Below, piece after piece: positions 51,037 through 59,674 of a stretch of DNA of 64,000 nucleotides. A program made the position numbers and the translations under genes. The stretch lies in the NCBI RefSeq assembly GCF_007673775.1, contig NZ_VEAF01000001.1, positions 124,001-188,000 of the forward strand, given 5' to 3'. The DNA comes from Curtobacterium sp. 9128 (lineage in GTDB: Bacteria > Actinomycetota > Actinomycetes > Actinomycetales > Microbacteriaceae). The notes below the pieces were generated by a model that was given only the letters and a program-made list of their open reading frames with translations, made no database searches and was not told the DNA's origin. Each line of letters begins with the position of its first letter. The first letter of the stretch is position 1.

Positions 51037-51986
51037 TGCCCGCCGAGGAGTCCATCGCCCCGCCGCGCGACACCGTCCTGTTCGACGTGCCGGCCGTTCG
51101 CGGCTGGTCGCTCGCGCTGCACGGCGGTGCCGGCGGTCGCATCCAGGAGCTCGCCGCCGAGGAGCGCGAGCGCTTCGAGGCGGGCCTGACCCGCGCCTAC
51201 CGGGCCGGCGAAGCGGTCCTCGACCAGGACGGCACCGCGCTCGACGCGGTCTGCGCGACCGTCGAGCAGCTCGAGGACGACCCGCTCTTCAACGCCGGGC
51301 GGGGCGCTGCCCTGACCACCGACGGCGAGGTGGAACTGGACGCGGCCGTGATGGACGGCCGCACCGGCCTGGCGGGGGCGATCGCAGCCTCCCGGCACGC
51401 ACGCAATCCCGTGCACCTGGCGCGCGCCGTCATGGAACGGTCTGCCCACCTGCTCCTGGTCCACCCGACCCGCGCGCTCGTCGAGTCCTGGGGGCTCACG
51501 ACCGCGGAACAGGACTACTTCGTGACCGAGGCGCGGCAGGCGCAGCTGGCCCGCATCCTGGCGGACCGGCTCGTCGCTCCACGGCACGGGACCGTCGGGG
51601 CCGTGGCCCGCGACCGGACCGGCTCCATCGCGGCGGCGACGTCGACCGGGGGCATGGCGAACCAGGAGGACGGCCGCGTCGGCGACTCGCCCATCATCGG
51701 TGCGGGCACGTACGCGCTCGACGGGTTCGCCGCGATCTCCTGCACGGGCGAGGGTGAGGCGTTCATCCGTGGGGTGGTGTCGTACGACATCGTCGCGCGG
51801 ATGCGGTACGGCGGCAGCGTGCTGCCCGACGCCGTGGCCGCGACCATCCAGCAGGAGCTGACCCAGGAACACGCCAGCGGCGGGCTCGTCGCCGTCGGTG
51901 CGGACGGCCGCGTCGTCGTGGCGCACAACTCGCCGACGATGTTCGCGGCGTTCGACGACGGCAGCGGGTTGGTGCTCCGGACCTGA
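51036..51986 (+). CDS. Isoaspartyl peptidase / L-asparaginase (Ntn hydrolase, plant type)
   Basis: Encodes 316 residues. LALHGGAGGRI at residue 27, FNAGRGAALTTDGEVELDA, then HGTVGAVARDRTGSIAAATSTGG define the family; T186 in HGTVG is the autocleavage site and nucleophile. It hydrolyses isoaspartyl (beta-aspartyl) dipeptides or asparagine. TGATG links it to the M55 gene, suggesting that the operon handles peptides with unusual linkages. A stem-loop at 51992-52017 follows the gene. Confidence 0.9.
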   Translation: MPAEESIAPPRDTVLFDVPAVRGWSLALHGGAGGRIQELAAEERERFEAGLTRAYRAGEAVLDQDGTALDAVCATVEQLEDDPLFNAGRGAALTTDGEVELDAAVMDGRTGLAGAIAASRHARNPVHLARAVMERSAHLLLVHPTRALVESWGLTTAEQDYFVTEARQAQLARILADRLVAPRHGTVGAVARDRTGSIAAATSTGGMANQEDGRVGDSPIIGAGTYALDGFAAISCTGEGEAFIRGVVSYDIVARMRYGGSVLPDAVAATIQQELTQEHASGGLVAVGADGRVVVAHNSPTMFAAFDDGSGLVLRT

Positions 51987-51991
51987 GCCGG

Positions 51992-52017
51992 GGCGGGCGC
52001 CCGTTCGGGCGTCCGCC
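51992..52017 (+). terminator. Stem-loop after the isoaspartyl peptidase gene
   Basis: GGCGGGCGCCCG (51992-52003) pairs with CGGGCGTCCGCC (52006-52017), with one G-U pair and a TTCG-type turn. It divides the transporter-peptidase operon from the regulator gene and may be a partial terminator. Confidence 0.5.
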
Positions 52018-52078
52018 CGGTCGGACCTGCCAGGCTCGCGACGACGATTACCACCACCACCGACGACGAGGAGATGGG

Positions 52079-53023
52079 ATGCCCATCAACGACGAGGTCT
52101 TCGCCCGCATGGACGAACTGAGCCCGGCGGAGCGCAAGGTCGCCCGCGCACTGCTGGCAGCCTGGCCCACCTCCGGGACGGAGAGCGCAGCGAGCCTCGC
52201 CCGCACCGCCGGGACGAGCACGCCGACGGTCCTGCGGCTCGCGAGCCGCCTCGGCTTCGGCAGCTGGCCGGACTTCCAGGCGCGCGTCCGCGACGAGATC
52301 GCCGACCACCTCAACAGCCCGCTCCGCCGGTCGCAGGAGGGCATCGCGCTCGGCGACGGCGGGACGCTCGGTCGCGCCATCACCGACCGTGTCGCGCTCG
52401 TGGAGTCGCTCGGCACGAGCGTCCCGCCGAGCGAGTTCGACCGGGCGGTCGCCGTGCTCGCCGATCGTCCCAAGCAGGTCGCGCTGCTGGGCGGCTACTT
52501 CAGCCGGTACTTCGCGATGGTGCTCGCGGCGCAGCTCGACCAGATCCTGCCGAACGTCGACTTCGTGGCCGAGCCGCTCGGGCACGACGTCGGCCGGTTC
52601 CTGCAGCTCGGCAAGGGCGGGGTCGTCGTCGTCATGGACTTCCGCCGGCACGAGCTCGTCGCTCAGCAGGCGGCGGCCGCCGCGAAACGCCAGGGCGCCA
52701 CGGTGCTGCTCATCACCGACACGTCGCTGTCGCCCGTGGTCGAGAGCGCCGACATCGTGCTCCCGGTCACCGTCGACGGCATCCCGTTCGACTCCATGAC
52801 CCCGCTGCTCGTGCTCATCGAGGCCCTGGTCGAGGGCGTCCTGCGCGCTGCCGGACCCCGCGGGCTGGAGCGGATGCGGCAGTGGGAGGAGTCGGTGCGG
52901 ATCACCCGCGCCTCCCGTGCGGCGCACGCCGAAGGGGACGTCCGCGACGACACCGGGCCCCGCGAGGTCGGGGCCGGCAACGTCGAGGCGCTCACCCTGC
53001 CGGGGACGGGGGGCGCGCTGTGA
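52079..53023 (+). CDS. MurR/RpiR-family transcriptional regulator
   Basis: Encodes 314 residues. The N-terminal HTH (LSPAERKVARALLAAW, SLARTAGTSTPTVLRLASRLGFGSW) is followed by a SIS domain (about 125-265; VALLGGYFSRYFAMVLAAQL, GGVVVVMDFRRH, LLITDTSLSPVVESADIVL). RpiR proteins sense phosphorylated sugars or related ligands through SIS. Lying between the transporter-peptidase genes and the downstream enzymes, it most likely controls both groups. GAGGAG precedes the ATG. It overlaps the SDR gene by four bases. Confidence 0.9.
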   Translation: MPINDEVFARMDELSPAERKVARALLAAWPTSGTESAASLARTAGTSTPTVLRLASRLGFGSWPDFQARVRDEIADHLNSPLRRSQEGIALGDGGTLGRAITDRVALVESLGTSVPPSEFDRAVAVLADRPKQVALLGGYFSRYFAMVLAAQLDQILPNVDFVAEPLGHDVGRFLQLGKGGVVVVMDFRRHELVAQQAAAAAKRQGATVLLITDTSLSPVVESADIVLPVTVDGIPFDSMTPLLVLIEALVEGVLRAAGPRGLERMRQWEESVRITRASRAAHAEGDVRDDTGPREVGAGNVEALTLPGTGGAL

Positions 53024-53754
53024 GCGCCGGGAGGCCCGGGAGGCCCGGGAGGCCCGGGGAGACGCTCGTCGGTCGGGTCGCGGTGGTCACCGGTGCGGCC
53101 CAGGGCATCGGGTCCGGCATCGCGGACCGGCTCGCCGCCGACGGTGCCGTCGTGCACCGCGTGGACCGGGACGACGTCGACCTCAGCGACACCGCGGCGA
53201 CCGAGGCCTGGTTCGCCGCGCTGGGTCCCGTCGACGTCCTGGTGAACGTGGCCGGGGGCGTGGTCGGCCAGAGGCACACCCCGATCGAGGAGCTCTCGGA
53301 CGAGGCCTGGAACGCCGTCCTGCACGCCAACCTCACGACCACGCGGAACTGCACCCGCGCCGCCGTCCGGAGCATGAAACCGCGCGGGTGGGGCCGGATC
53401 GTGATGATCGCGTCCGGCGCCGGGCGCAGCGTCAGCCTGACCGGCATCCAGGCCTACACCGCGGCGAAGGCAGCGCAGATCGGCTTCACGCGGCAGATGG
53501 CGCACGAGCTCGGCCAGTACGGCATCACCGCGAACTGCATCGCTCCCGGCTTCGTGCTGTCGAACCCGACGACGCAGGCGCAGTGGGACTCCTACGGGCC
53601 CGAGGGGCAGCGTGCCCTGGTCGAGCGGATCGCGGTGCGTCGGACCGGCACGCCTGAGGACATCGCCCGTGCCGTGTCCTTCTTCGTCGCCCCGGACGCC
53701 GGATGGGTGAGTGGGCAGACGCTCTCCGTCGACGGTGGCCACTCGCTCTTCTGA
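53020..53754 (+). CDS. Short-chain dehydrogenase/reductase
   Basis: Encodes 244 residues. VAVVTGAAQGIGSGIADRLAADG binds the cofactor, LVNVAGGVVGQRH is the NNAG-like site, and SGAGRSVSLTGIQAYTAAKAAQIG holds the catalytic Ser, Tyr and Lys (YTAAK). VAPDAGWVSGQTLSVDGGHSLF is the typical C-terminus. The start SAGRPGRPGRPGE is encoded by a nine-base repeat (GGGAGGCCC, three to four copies). The substrate may be a hydroxy acid or polyol produced in the pathway. GTG overlaps the regulator stop. Confidence 0.88.
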   Translation: MSAGRPGRPGRPGETLVGRVAVVTGAAQGIGSGIADRLAADGAVVHRVDRDDVDLSDTAATEAWFAALGPVDVLVNVAGGVVGQRHTPIEELSDEAWNAVLHANLTTTRNCTRAAVRSMKPRGWGRIVMIASGAGRSVSLTGIQAYTAAKAAQIGFTRQMAHELGQYGITANCIAPGFVLSNPTTQAQWDSYGPEGQRALVERIAVRRTGTPEDIARAVSFFVAPDAGWVSGQTLSVDGGHSLF

Positions 53755-53817
53755 CCATCGTTCCCGCTCCCGTTCGTCCTGTTCCTGCTGTCCCTGCTCC
53801 TGTCCTCTGGAGGACCC

Positions 53818-55521
53818 TTGGCCACCGAGACCGCCACTCGACTGCACGCCCTCGGCGAGCGGTACTTCGTCGCACAGCACACGTACGACCCGTACAACGC
53901 GACCCTGCTCGGGATCACCGAGTTCGACCACCTGCCAGGGGACCCGTCGCGGGCGGCGAGTGACCGCGCAGCCGACCTGCTCGACGCCGTGGCGGAAGAG
54001 GCCGCGTCGCTGCCGACGGAGGACCTCGACGACGCCGGCCGCGTCGACCGGGACGTGCTCGTCGCCCTGGCCCGCGGTGCCGCGGCGGACGCTCGGCACG
54101 CGCTCTGGGCGGCGAACGCCTCGGCGAAGGGCTACGTCAGCCGGCAGGGCCTGGTGTTCCAGGCCGTGCCCGCGATGACGGTCCCGGATCGCGCCGCAGC
54201 CGCCCGGTACACGTCCCGGCTCGCCGGGCTCGGCGTGATGTTCGTCGCGCTGGGGGAGCGGTACGCCGACGAGGCCGCCGCAGGCCGTGTCCCGACGCGG
54301 ATGGGTGTCCTGCACGCCATCGAGCAGCTCGAGGGGTACCTGGGGCTGCCGCTCGCCGAGGACCCGCTGCTGGAGCCCGCCCGCACCGCGACGGTCGCCG
54401 AGGCGGCTTCGCTGGTCGCGCAGTCGGAGGACCTCGTCGCGCAGTCCGTGCGCCCCGGGATGGCCGCGCTGGCCGAGGCGCTCCGCGCACTGCTGCCGGT
54501 GGCCCGTGACGACGAGCACGTCGGCATCAGCGAGGTGCCCGGCGGGACCGAGGGCTACGTCGCCGCGGTCGCCCGGCACACCACGACCGACCTGACCCCG
54601 GACGAGGTGCACCGGATCGGGCTCGAGGAGCTCGAGGGCATCCGTACCGAGGCCGCCGAGATCGGGGACCGGCTGTTCGGGCTGCGCGACTTCACCGCCA
54701 TCGCCACGCGGCTCCGCGACGACCCGGCGCTCCGGTTCGGCTCGAGCGAGGAGATCATGGCCGTCGCGCACGACGCCCTCGCCCGTGCGGAGGCCGTGCG
54801 CGACCGGTACTTCCCCGCGGACGACATCACCGACTGCGCGATCGAACCGATCAACGAGGTCGACGCCGCGTCGAGTGCGCTCGGGTTCTACCGTCCGCCC
54901 GCCGTCGACGGCAGCCGCCCGGGGACCTTCTGCATCAACGCCAGCGCACCTGAGACCCACTACCGCTACGAGTACGAGGCACTGACGTTCCACGAGTCGG
55001 TCCCCGGTCACCACATGCAGCTCGCGATGGCGCAACGGCTCGACATCCCGCGGTACCGGCGACACCTCGATGTCGAGGCCTGCAGCTTCAACGAGGGCTG
55101 GGGACTGTACTCCGAGCAGTTCGCCGACGACGCCGGCCTGTACTCCGACGACCTCTCGCGGCTCGGGATGCTCTCCATGCGAGCGGTCCGCGCCTGCCGG
55201 CTGGTGGTCGACACCGGCATGCACGCGTTCGGCTGGTCGCGTGAGCGTGCGGTGCAGTTCATGCTCGACAACACCGCGACCACGGACGAGCACGTCAGGA
55301 GCGAGGTCGACCGCTACATCGCCTGGCCCGGTCAAGCGCTGGCGTACATGATCGGCCGCCGTGAGATCCTCCGGCTCCGCACCGGCGCGCAGGCGGCCCT
55401 CGGCGACGGGTTCTCGATCCGGGACTTCCACGCGACCGTGCTCGGCAACGGCGCGGTCCCGCTGACCGTCCTCGCCGACGCCGTGACCCGCTGGCAGCAG
55501 CGGAACAGCGCCGTCGTCTGA
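53818..55521 (+). CDS. DUF885-family metallopeptidase-like protein
   Basis: Encodes 567 residues. The DUF885 signature EALTFHESVPGHHMQLAMAQRL (about residues 385-405) contains an HExxPGHH zinc-like site, and EACSFNEGWGLYSEQFADD supplies the expected downstream glutamate. The family is thought to comprise cytoplasmic or exported peptidases. No signal peptide is seen here, so it should act inside the cell on imported peptides. The start is TTG 53818 after GGAGGA. It lies in line with the SDR and reductase genes. Confidence 0.88.
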   Translation: MATETATRLHALGERYFVAQHTYDPYNATLLGITEFDHLPGDPSRAASDRAADLLDAVAEEAASLPTEDLDDAGRVDRDVLVALARGAAADARHALWAANASAKGYVSRQGLVFQAVPAMTVPDRAAAARYTSRLAGLGVMFVALGERYADEAAAGRVPTRMGVLHAIEQLEGYLGLPLAEDPLLEPARTATVAEAASLVAQSEDLVAQSVRPGMAALAEALRALLPVARDDEHVGISEVPGGTEGYVAAVARHTTTDLTPDEVHRIGLEELEGIRTEAAEIGDRLFGLRDFTAIATRLRDDPALRFGSSEEIMAVAHDALARAEAVRDRYFPADDITDCAIEPINEVDAASSALGFYRPPAVDGSRPGTFCINASAPETHYRYEYEALTFHESVPGHHMQLAMAQRLDIPRYRRHLDVEACSFNEGWGLYSEQFADDAGLYSDDLSRLGMLSMRAVRACRLVVDTGMHAFGWSRERAVQFMLDNTATTDEHVRSEVDRYIAWPGQALAYMIGRREILRLRTGAQAALGDGFSIRDFHATVLGNGAVPLTVLADAVTRWQQRNSAVV

Positions 55522-55560
55522 CCTGCACCACCCACGTCCGTACGACCCTGGAGGACCCCC

Positions 55561-56535
55561 GTGGACATCACGATCATCGGCGCCGGCGCGATCGGCGGCA
55601 CCATCGGCGCGCACATGGCCCGCGCCGGGCACGGCGTGCTGCTGTGTGACGCGGACGCCGACCACGTCGCCGCGATCAACGCCCACGGGCTGCACATCGA
55701 GGGGCCCGTCGAGGACTTCACGGTGCGCGTGGACGCCGTCACCCCGGAGGAGCTGCCGTCGCGGGTCGGCGCGGGCGGGGTCGGCGCAGCGGTCGTCGCG
55801 GTGAAGAGCCTGCACACCGCGTCCGCTGCCGGGGTACTGGCTGAGGTGCTCGCCCCCGACGGGTACGTGCTCACCACCCAGAACGGGCTGACCGCCGACA
55901 CCCTGTCCGCGGCCGTCGGAGCCGAGCGCGTGGTGTCGAGCTTCATCAACGTCGGCGCCGACTACCTCGAGCCGGGGCGGATCCTGCAGGGCAACATCGC
56001 CGCGTTCCGGATCGGCGAGCTCGCCGGGGGAGCGATCACCCCACGTGTCGGTCTGCTCGCGGACGCGATGCCGTACGCACTGCCGACGGAGAACGTCCTC
56101 GGGTACCTGTGGGGCAAGGAGGCGTACGGCGCGATGCTCTGGGCAGGGGCGGTCTCGGACCTGACGATCGCCGACTCGCTGTCGCTGCCCGCCTACCGGG
56201 AGCTGATGATCGCCGTCGCACAGGAGGCCATCGACCAGGCACCCGTCCGGGTCGAGTCCTTCGACGGTTTCGTGCCCGACGACCTGCCCGGCTCCCTCGA
56301 CCGTCTCGCCGCGTTCAACCGCCGCAGCGCGAAGGCCCGGTCCGGGATCTGGCGCGACCTCATGGTGCGCAAGCGCAAGACCGAGGTCGACGAGGTGCAC
56401 AAGGACATCCAGGGCCCGGTGTTCGACCGGATCGTCGCCATGGTCCGCGACATCGAGGAGGGCCGCCGCACGTGCGAGCGCGCGAACCTCGACGAGCTCG
56501 CCGCCTTCGTCCGCGAGCTCCACACCCACGCCTGA
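55561..56535 (+). CDS. Ketopantoate reductase (ApbA/PanE) family protein
   Basis: Encodes 324 residues. ITIIGAGAIGGTIGAHMARAGH binds NADPH, VVAVKSLHTASAAG and TTQNGLTADTLS are the conserved K and N blocks, and LGYLWGKEAYGAMLWA carries the catalytic lysine. Many operonic members are not true panE but act on other 2-keto acids or opine-like substrates. Given the neighbours, a catabolic role is more likely than pantothenate synthesis; this is inference. GTG 55561 follows TGGAGGA. Confidence 0.85.
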   Translation: MDITIIGAGAIGGTIGAHMARAGHGVLLCDADADHVAAINAHGLHIEGPVEDFTVRVDAVTPEELPSRVGAGGVGAAVVAVKSLHTASAAGVLAEVLAPDGYVLTTQNGLTADTLSAAVGAERVVSSFINVGADYLEPGRILQGNIAAFRIGELAGGAITPRVGLLADAMPYALPTENVLGYLWGKEAYGAMLWAGAVSDLTIADSLSLPAYRELMIAVAQEAIDQAPVRVESFDGFVPDDLPGSLDRLAAFNRRSAKARSGIWRDLMVRKRKTEVDEVHKDIQGPVFDRIVAMVRDIEEGRRTCERANLDELAAFVRELHTHA

Positions 56536-56549
56536 ACTGGAGCAACCTC

Positions 56550-57596
56550 ATGCGTGCAGCCCTCTACCAGGCCGCAGGCCACGTCACCGTCGAGGACGTT
56601 CCAGACGCCGCCCTGCACGAGCCCACGGACGCGGTCGTCCGCGTCGTCCGGTCCTGCGTCTGCGGGTCCGACCTCTGGTCCTGGCGCGGGGTGACCCAGC
56701 GCGAGCCCGGCTCGCGCCTCGGGCACGAGTTCATCGGCGTCGTCGAGGAGATCGGCCAGGACGTCCACACCCTCGCGGTCGGGGACCTCGTCGTCGCCCC
56801 GTTCCAGTGGTCCGACGGCACCTGCCCGGCCTGCCTGGACGGCATCAACACTCGATGTGAACACGGCGGGACGTTCGGCGCGCCCGGCGCCGACGGGGGA
56901 CAGGGCGAAGCCGTCCGGGTACCCCTGGCCGACGGCACGCTCGTCGTCGTGCCCGGCGGCCTCGCGGGTGTCGACGAGCACCTGCTGCCGTCCCTGCTCG
57001 CGCTGAGCGACGTCGCAGGCACGGGCCTGCACGGGGCCGTCCTCGCCGACGTCTCCGAGGGCTCGACCGTCGCGGTCATCGGTGACGGCGCCGTCGGGCT
57101 CGCCGCGGTGCTCGGTGCCCGGTCCGTCCTCGGCGCCGAGCGGGTCATCCTGATGAGCAGCCACGAGGACCGCACGGCCATCGGACGCTCGTACGGCGCC
57201 ACCGACGTCGTGAGCGTCCGCGGGGACGAGGCCGTCGCCGCCGTCCGCGAGATGACCGGGGGACTCGGGGTCCGACACGTCGTCGAGGCCGTCGGGACGC
57301 CGGAGTCCTGGGCGACGGCGATCGGCATGGCCCGGGTCGGCGGAACCATCGGCGCGATCGGCGTCCCGCACACCAGCCCGCAGCTGGGGATCTTCCAGCC
57401 GTTCGTGCAGCACCTGACGCTGCGCTTCGGTCTGGCGCCGGTGCGCCGGTACCTGCCCGACCTCGTCGCGCGCACGATGGCCGGCACCTACGACGCCGGC
57501 GCGGTGTTCGACCTGACCCTGCCGTTGGCGGACGTCGCGGAGGGGTACCGCGCGATGGACGAACGACGCAGCATCAAGGCGATGCTCGCGGGCTGA
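56550..57596 (+). CDS. Zinc-dependent alcohol dehydrogenase (MDR family)
   Basis: Encodes 348 residues. SCVCGSDLWSWRG and RLGHEFIGVVEEIG hold catalytic zinc ligands, CPACLDGINTRCEHG the structural cysteines (three of the usual four), and VAVIGDGAVGLAAVLGARS the NAD-binding loop. It probably oxidises a secondary alcohol or polyol from the pathway. It is the last gene of the run that starts at 52079. ATG 56550 has CTGGAG upstream. Confidence 0.88.
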   Translation: MRAALYQAAGHVTVEDVPDAALHEPTDAVVRVVRSCVCGSDLWSWRGVTQREPGSRLGHEFIGVVEEIGQDVHTLAVGDLVVAPFQWSDGTCPACLDGINTRCEHGGTFGAPGADGGQGEAVRVPLADGTLVVVPGGLAGVDEHLLPSLLALSDVAGTGLHGAVLADVSEGSTVAVIGDGAVGLAAVLGARSVLGAERVILMSSHEDRTAIGRSYGATDVVSVRGDEAVAAVREMTGGLGVRHVVEAVGTPESWATAIGMARVGGTIGAIGVPHTSPQLGIFQPFVQHLTLRFGLAPVRRYLPDLVARTMAGTYDAGAVFDLTLPLADVAEGYRAMDERRSIKAMLAG

Positions 57597-57682
57597 CGGT
57601 CCATCCCGGTTCGCGCTGCTTGCGGTCGGGACCTCGCAGCGGCGGTCGCTCCGGGCTCGCTCGTCTCGGTCAACATGCGCCG

Positions 57683-57696
57683 ATAATGCATATTAT
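57683..57696. promoter_or_regulatory. AT-rich imperfect palindrome in a convergent gap
   Basis: ATAATGCATATTAT lies in an otherwise very GC-rich 135-bp gap between convergent genes. The arms ATAAT and ATTAT are complementary. It could be a protein-binding site or an old promoter; no gene starts beside it. Confidence 0.3.
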
Positions 57697-57731
57697 GTCA
57701 GTTCGTTCTCGTCAGCCCGTCCCTGCGCTGG

Positions 57732-58568
57732 TCACCGCAGCAGGGTCGTCCGGACCGCGATCGCGATGGTCGCTCCCGGAACGCCCGCTTCGAGAGCGGG
57801 CGGCGCCGTTGCCCCGTCGATCAGTCCGTGGTCGATGTCGACGACGAACGGCGCCGGATCGAACCGTGCGCCGTCGTCGAACACGAGCCGCCGGTCGCCC
57901 GACCACCGCACGGACCTGACGGCCCGGGTGAAGCTCTCCGACGTGGTCCAGCCGAGCAGGTCGCGGGCCACGACTTCGTGTGGTCCCCGGTCGACCTCGA
58001 CCGTGATCCTGCCGAACCCGTCGTCGTGGAGCGCGAACAGCAGCCGCGCCTTCGCACGACGGCTCTGGTTGCTCTTCCACGCGCCCTGATCCGTGTACGT
58101 CCAGTCGCTCGCACGGAGCGCTTCGACCACGCGGGGCAGTGCCATCGTGTCGACCTCGCGGAGTTCCAGGAGCGTTCGGACCGCTGCCACGAGTGTCTCG
58201 CCGGCGAGCTGCCGTCTGGCTGCCGAGCGCAGTTCCTCGACACCGGCGGGGAGATGGATCCGGCCGAACTCCGCTCCTTCCCAGTAGCGCTCCCCGATCT
58301 CGATCAGCAGGTCCTCGTCGTCGGTCTCCCGCGTGTACAGGGCGAGCATCGATGAGGTGGGGACGTGCAGACCTTCGGTCCGGAGCAGACGAGACAGTGC
58401 ATCCGCGGGCGCTCGGGCGGAGCGGAGGAACAGATCGGTCCGCGGTCCTTCATCGTGCCCGGGTTCTCCCCACGGAGCCGTCCGGTGTCCCGCCGTCGGC
58501 CAGACGTGGACCGTCCTGAGCTTCGGCACGATCAGGCGCCGTTCGTTTCTCGGTCCGATGGCACGCAC
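57732..58568 (-). CDS. Hypothetical protein (278 aa)
   Basis: Encodes about 278 residues, soluble, with no motif that I recognise. Notable parts are a Leu/Ala-rich helical middle (VEELRSAARRQLAGETLVAAVRTLLEL) and a beta-rich C-terminal half (RRLVFDDGARFDPAPFVVDIDHGLIDG). It starts three bases after the stop of the zinc dehydrogenase gene on the same strand, so the two are co-transcribed. GTG 58568 is the first start in frame; GTG 58526 (PKLRTVHVW) is an alternative. No function is proposed. Confidence 0.6.
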   Translation of the reverse strand: MRAIGPRNERRLIVPKLRTVHVWPTAGHRTAPWGEPGHDEGPRTDLFLRSARAPADALSRLLRTEGLHVPTSSMLALYTRETDDEDLLIEIGERYWEGAEFGRIHLPAGVEELRSAARRQLAGETLVAAVRTLLELREVDTMALPRVVEALRASDWTYTDQGAWKSNQSRRAKARLLFALHDDGFGRITVEVDRGPHEVVARDLLGWTTSESFTRAVRSVRWSGDRRLVFDDGARFDPAPFVVDIDHGLIDGATAPPALEAGVPGATIAIAVRTTLLR

Positions 58569-58571
58569 ACG

Positions 58572-59603
58572 TCAGAGCACCGCCACGGTCATCCCGGCCG
58601 ACGCACTCGGCCCGTCCATCGCGACGAGCGCTGCGGGCAGTTCGTCGAAGGTGATCGTCCGGCCGACCGAGGCGTCCGGTCGCAGCCGACCGGCCACGAC
58701 GTCGTCGAGCATCGCCGCGTACTCCCCCACGGAGATGCCGTGGCTGCCGAGCAGCTCGAGTTCCTCGGCGATCACGCGGCCCATCGGGAGGGCCGGCGCG
58801 GCTTCGTCGCCGAGCAGCAGTCCGACCTGGACGTGGCGCCCGCGGGGCCGGAGGGACGCGACGGCGTCGACCGACGTCGCCCGACTGCCGTAGGCGTCGA
58901 TGGCGACGTGCGCGCCGCCGTCCGTGAGTCCTCGGACGCGTTCGACCGCCCGCTTCCCGGCCGGTACCACCCGCGCACCGAGTGCCTCGGCCCGCGCGAG
59001 TCCCGCCGGTGACACATCGACGGCGACCACGTGGGCGCCGGCCGCAACGGCGACGATCACCGCGGACAGGCCGACGCCGCCGCACCCGACGACCAGGACG
59101 TGCTCACCAGCACGTACCCGGCCCCGGGCGTGGAGCGCGTGGTAAGCGGTCCCGAAGCGGCACCCGAGCCCGGCCGCCTCCACGAACGCGACCGCGTCCG
59201 GGAGCGGCACCAGGTTGACGTCCGCGTGCGGGACGACGAGTTCCTCGGCGAAGGACCCCGGCACCGTGAAGCCCGGCTGCTGCTGGTGCGGACAGACCTG
59301 GGTGGCCCCGGCGAGGCACTCCGAGCAGCGCCCACAGGCGAAGACGAAGGGAGCGGTGACGCGGTCCCCCACGCGGTGGTCCCGCACGTCCGCACCGATC
59401 TCGGTGACGACGCCGGCGAACTCGTGTCCGGGGACGTGCGGCAGCCGCACGGAGTCGTCGTGCCCCTGCCACGCGTGCCAGTCGCTCCGGCAGACGCCGG
59501 TGGCGGCGACCCGGACGACCACGCCGTCGCTCGGACACGTCGGGCGGTCGATCTCGACGACGGAGGGGACGCCGGCGAACTCCTCGTACATGACTGCGCG
59601 CAC
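58572..59603 (-). CDS. Zinc-dependent alcohol dehydrogenase (MDR family)
   Basis: Encodes 343 residues. TGVCRSDWHAWQGH and HVPGHEFAGVVTEIG hold catalytic zinc ligands, FACGRCSECLAGATQVCPH the four structural cysteines, and VLVVGCGGVGLSAVIVAV the NAD site. It resembles the propanol-preferring and aryl-alcohol types with all zinc ligands intact. GTG 59603 follows a CAGGAT box by six bases and may be leaderless. It leads a two-gene operon with the hypothetical protein. Confidence 0.88.
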   Translation of the reverse strand: MRAVMYEEFAGVPSVVEIDRPTCPSDGVVVRVAATGVCRSDWHAWQGHDDSVRLPHVPGHEFAGVVTEIGADVRDHRVGDRVTAPFVFACGRCSECLAGATQVCPHQQQPGFTVPGSFAEELVVPHADVNLVPLPDAVAFVEAAGLGCRFGTAYHALHARGRVRAGEHVLVVGCGGVGLSAVIVAVAAGAHVVAVDVSPAGLARAEALGARVVPAGKRAVERVRGLTDGGAHVAIDAYGSRATSVDAVASLRPRGRHVQVGLLLGDEAAPALPMGRVIAEELELLGSHGISVGEYAAMLDDVVAGRLRPDASVGRTITFDELPAALVAMDGPSASAGMTVAVL

Positions 59604-59662
59604 GGCCCCATCCTGACAGGCGCAGGCCGCGCCGGCCGGGCCGACCAGACGCGACCGCTCGG

Positions 59663-59668
59663 TAGGCT
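59663..59668 (+). promoter_or_regulatory. -10 box TAGGCT for the copC gene
   Basis: TAGGCT lies six bases before ATG 59675, a leaderless arrangement. Confidence 0.5.
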
Positions 59669-59674
59669 CGTGGC

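Noticed and set aside
52663-56529. A 1288-codon open frame on the minus strand across the RpiR-ADH region
   Set aside because: It lies antisense to five well-supported genes, its translation is Arg/Val/Gly-rich with no known domain, and such frames arise from GC bias at third codon positions.
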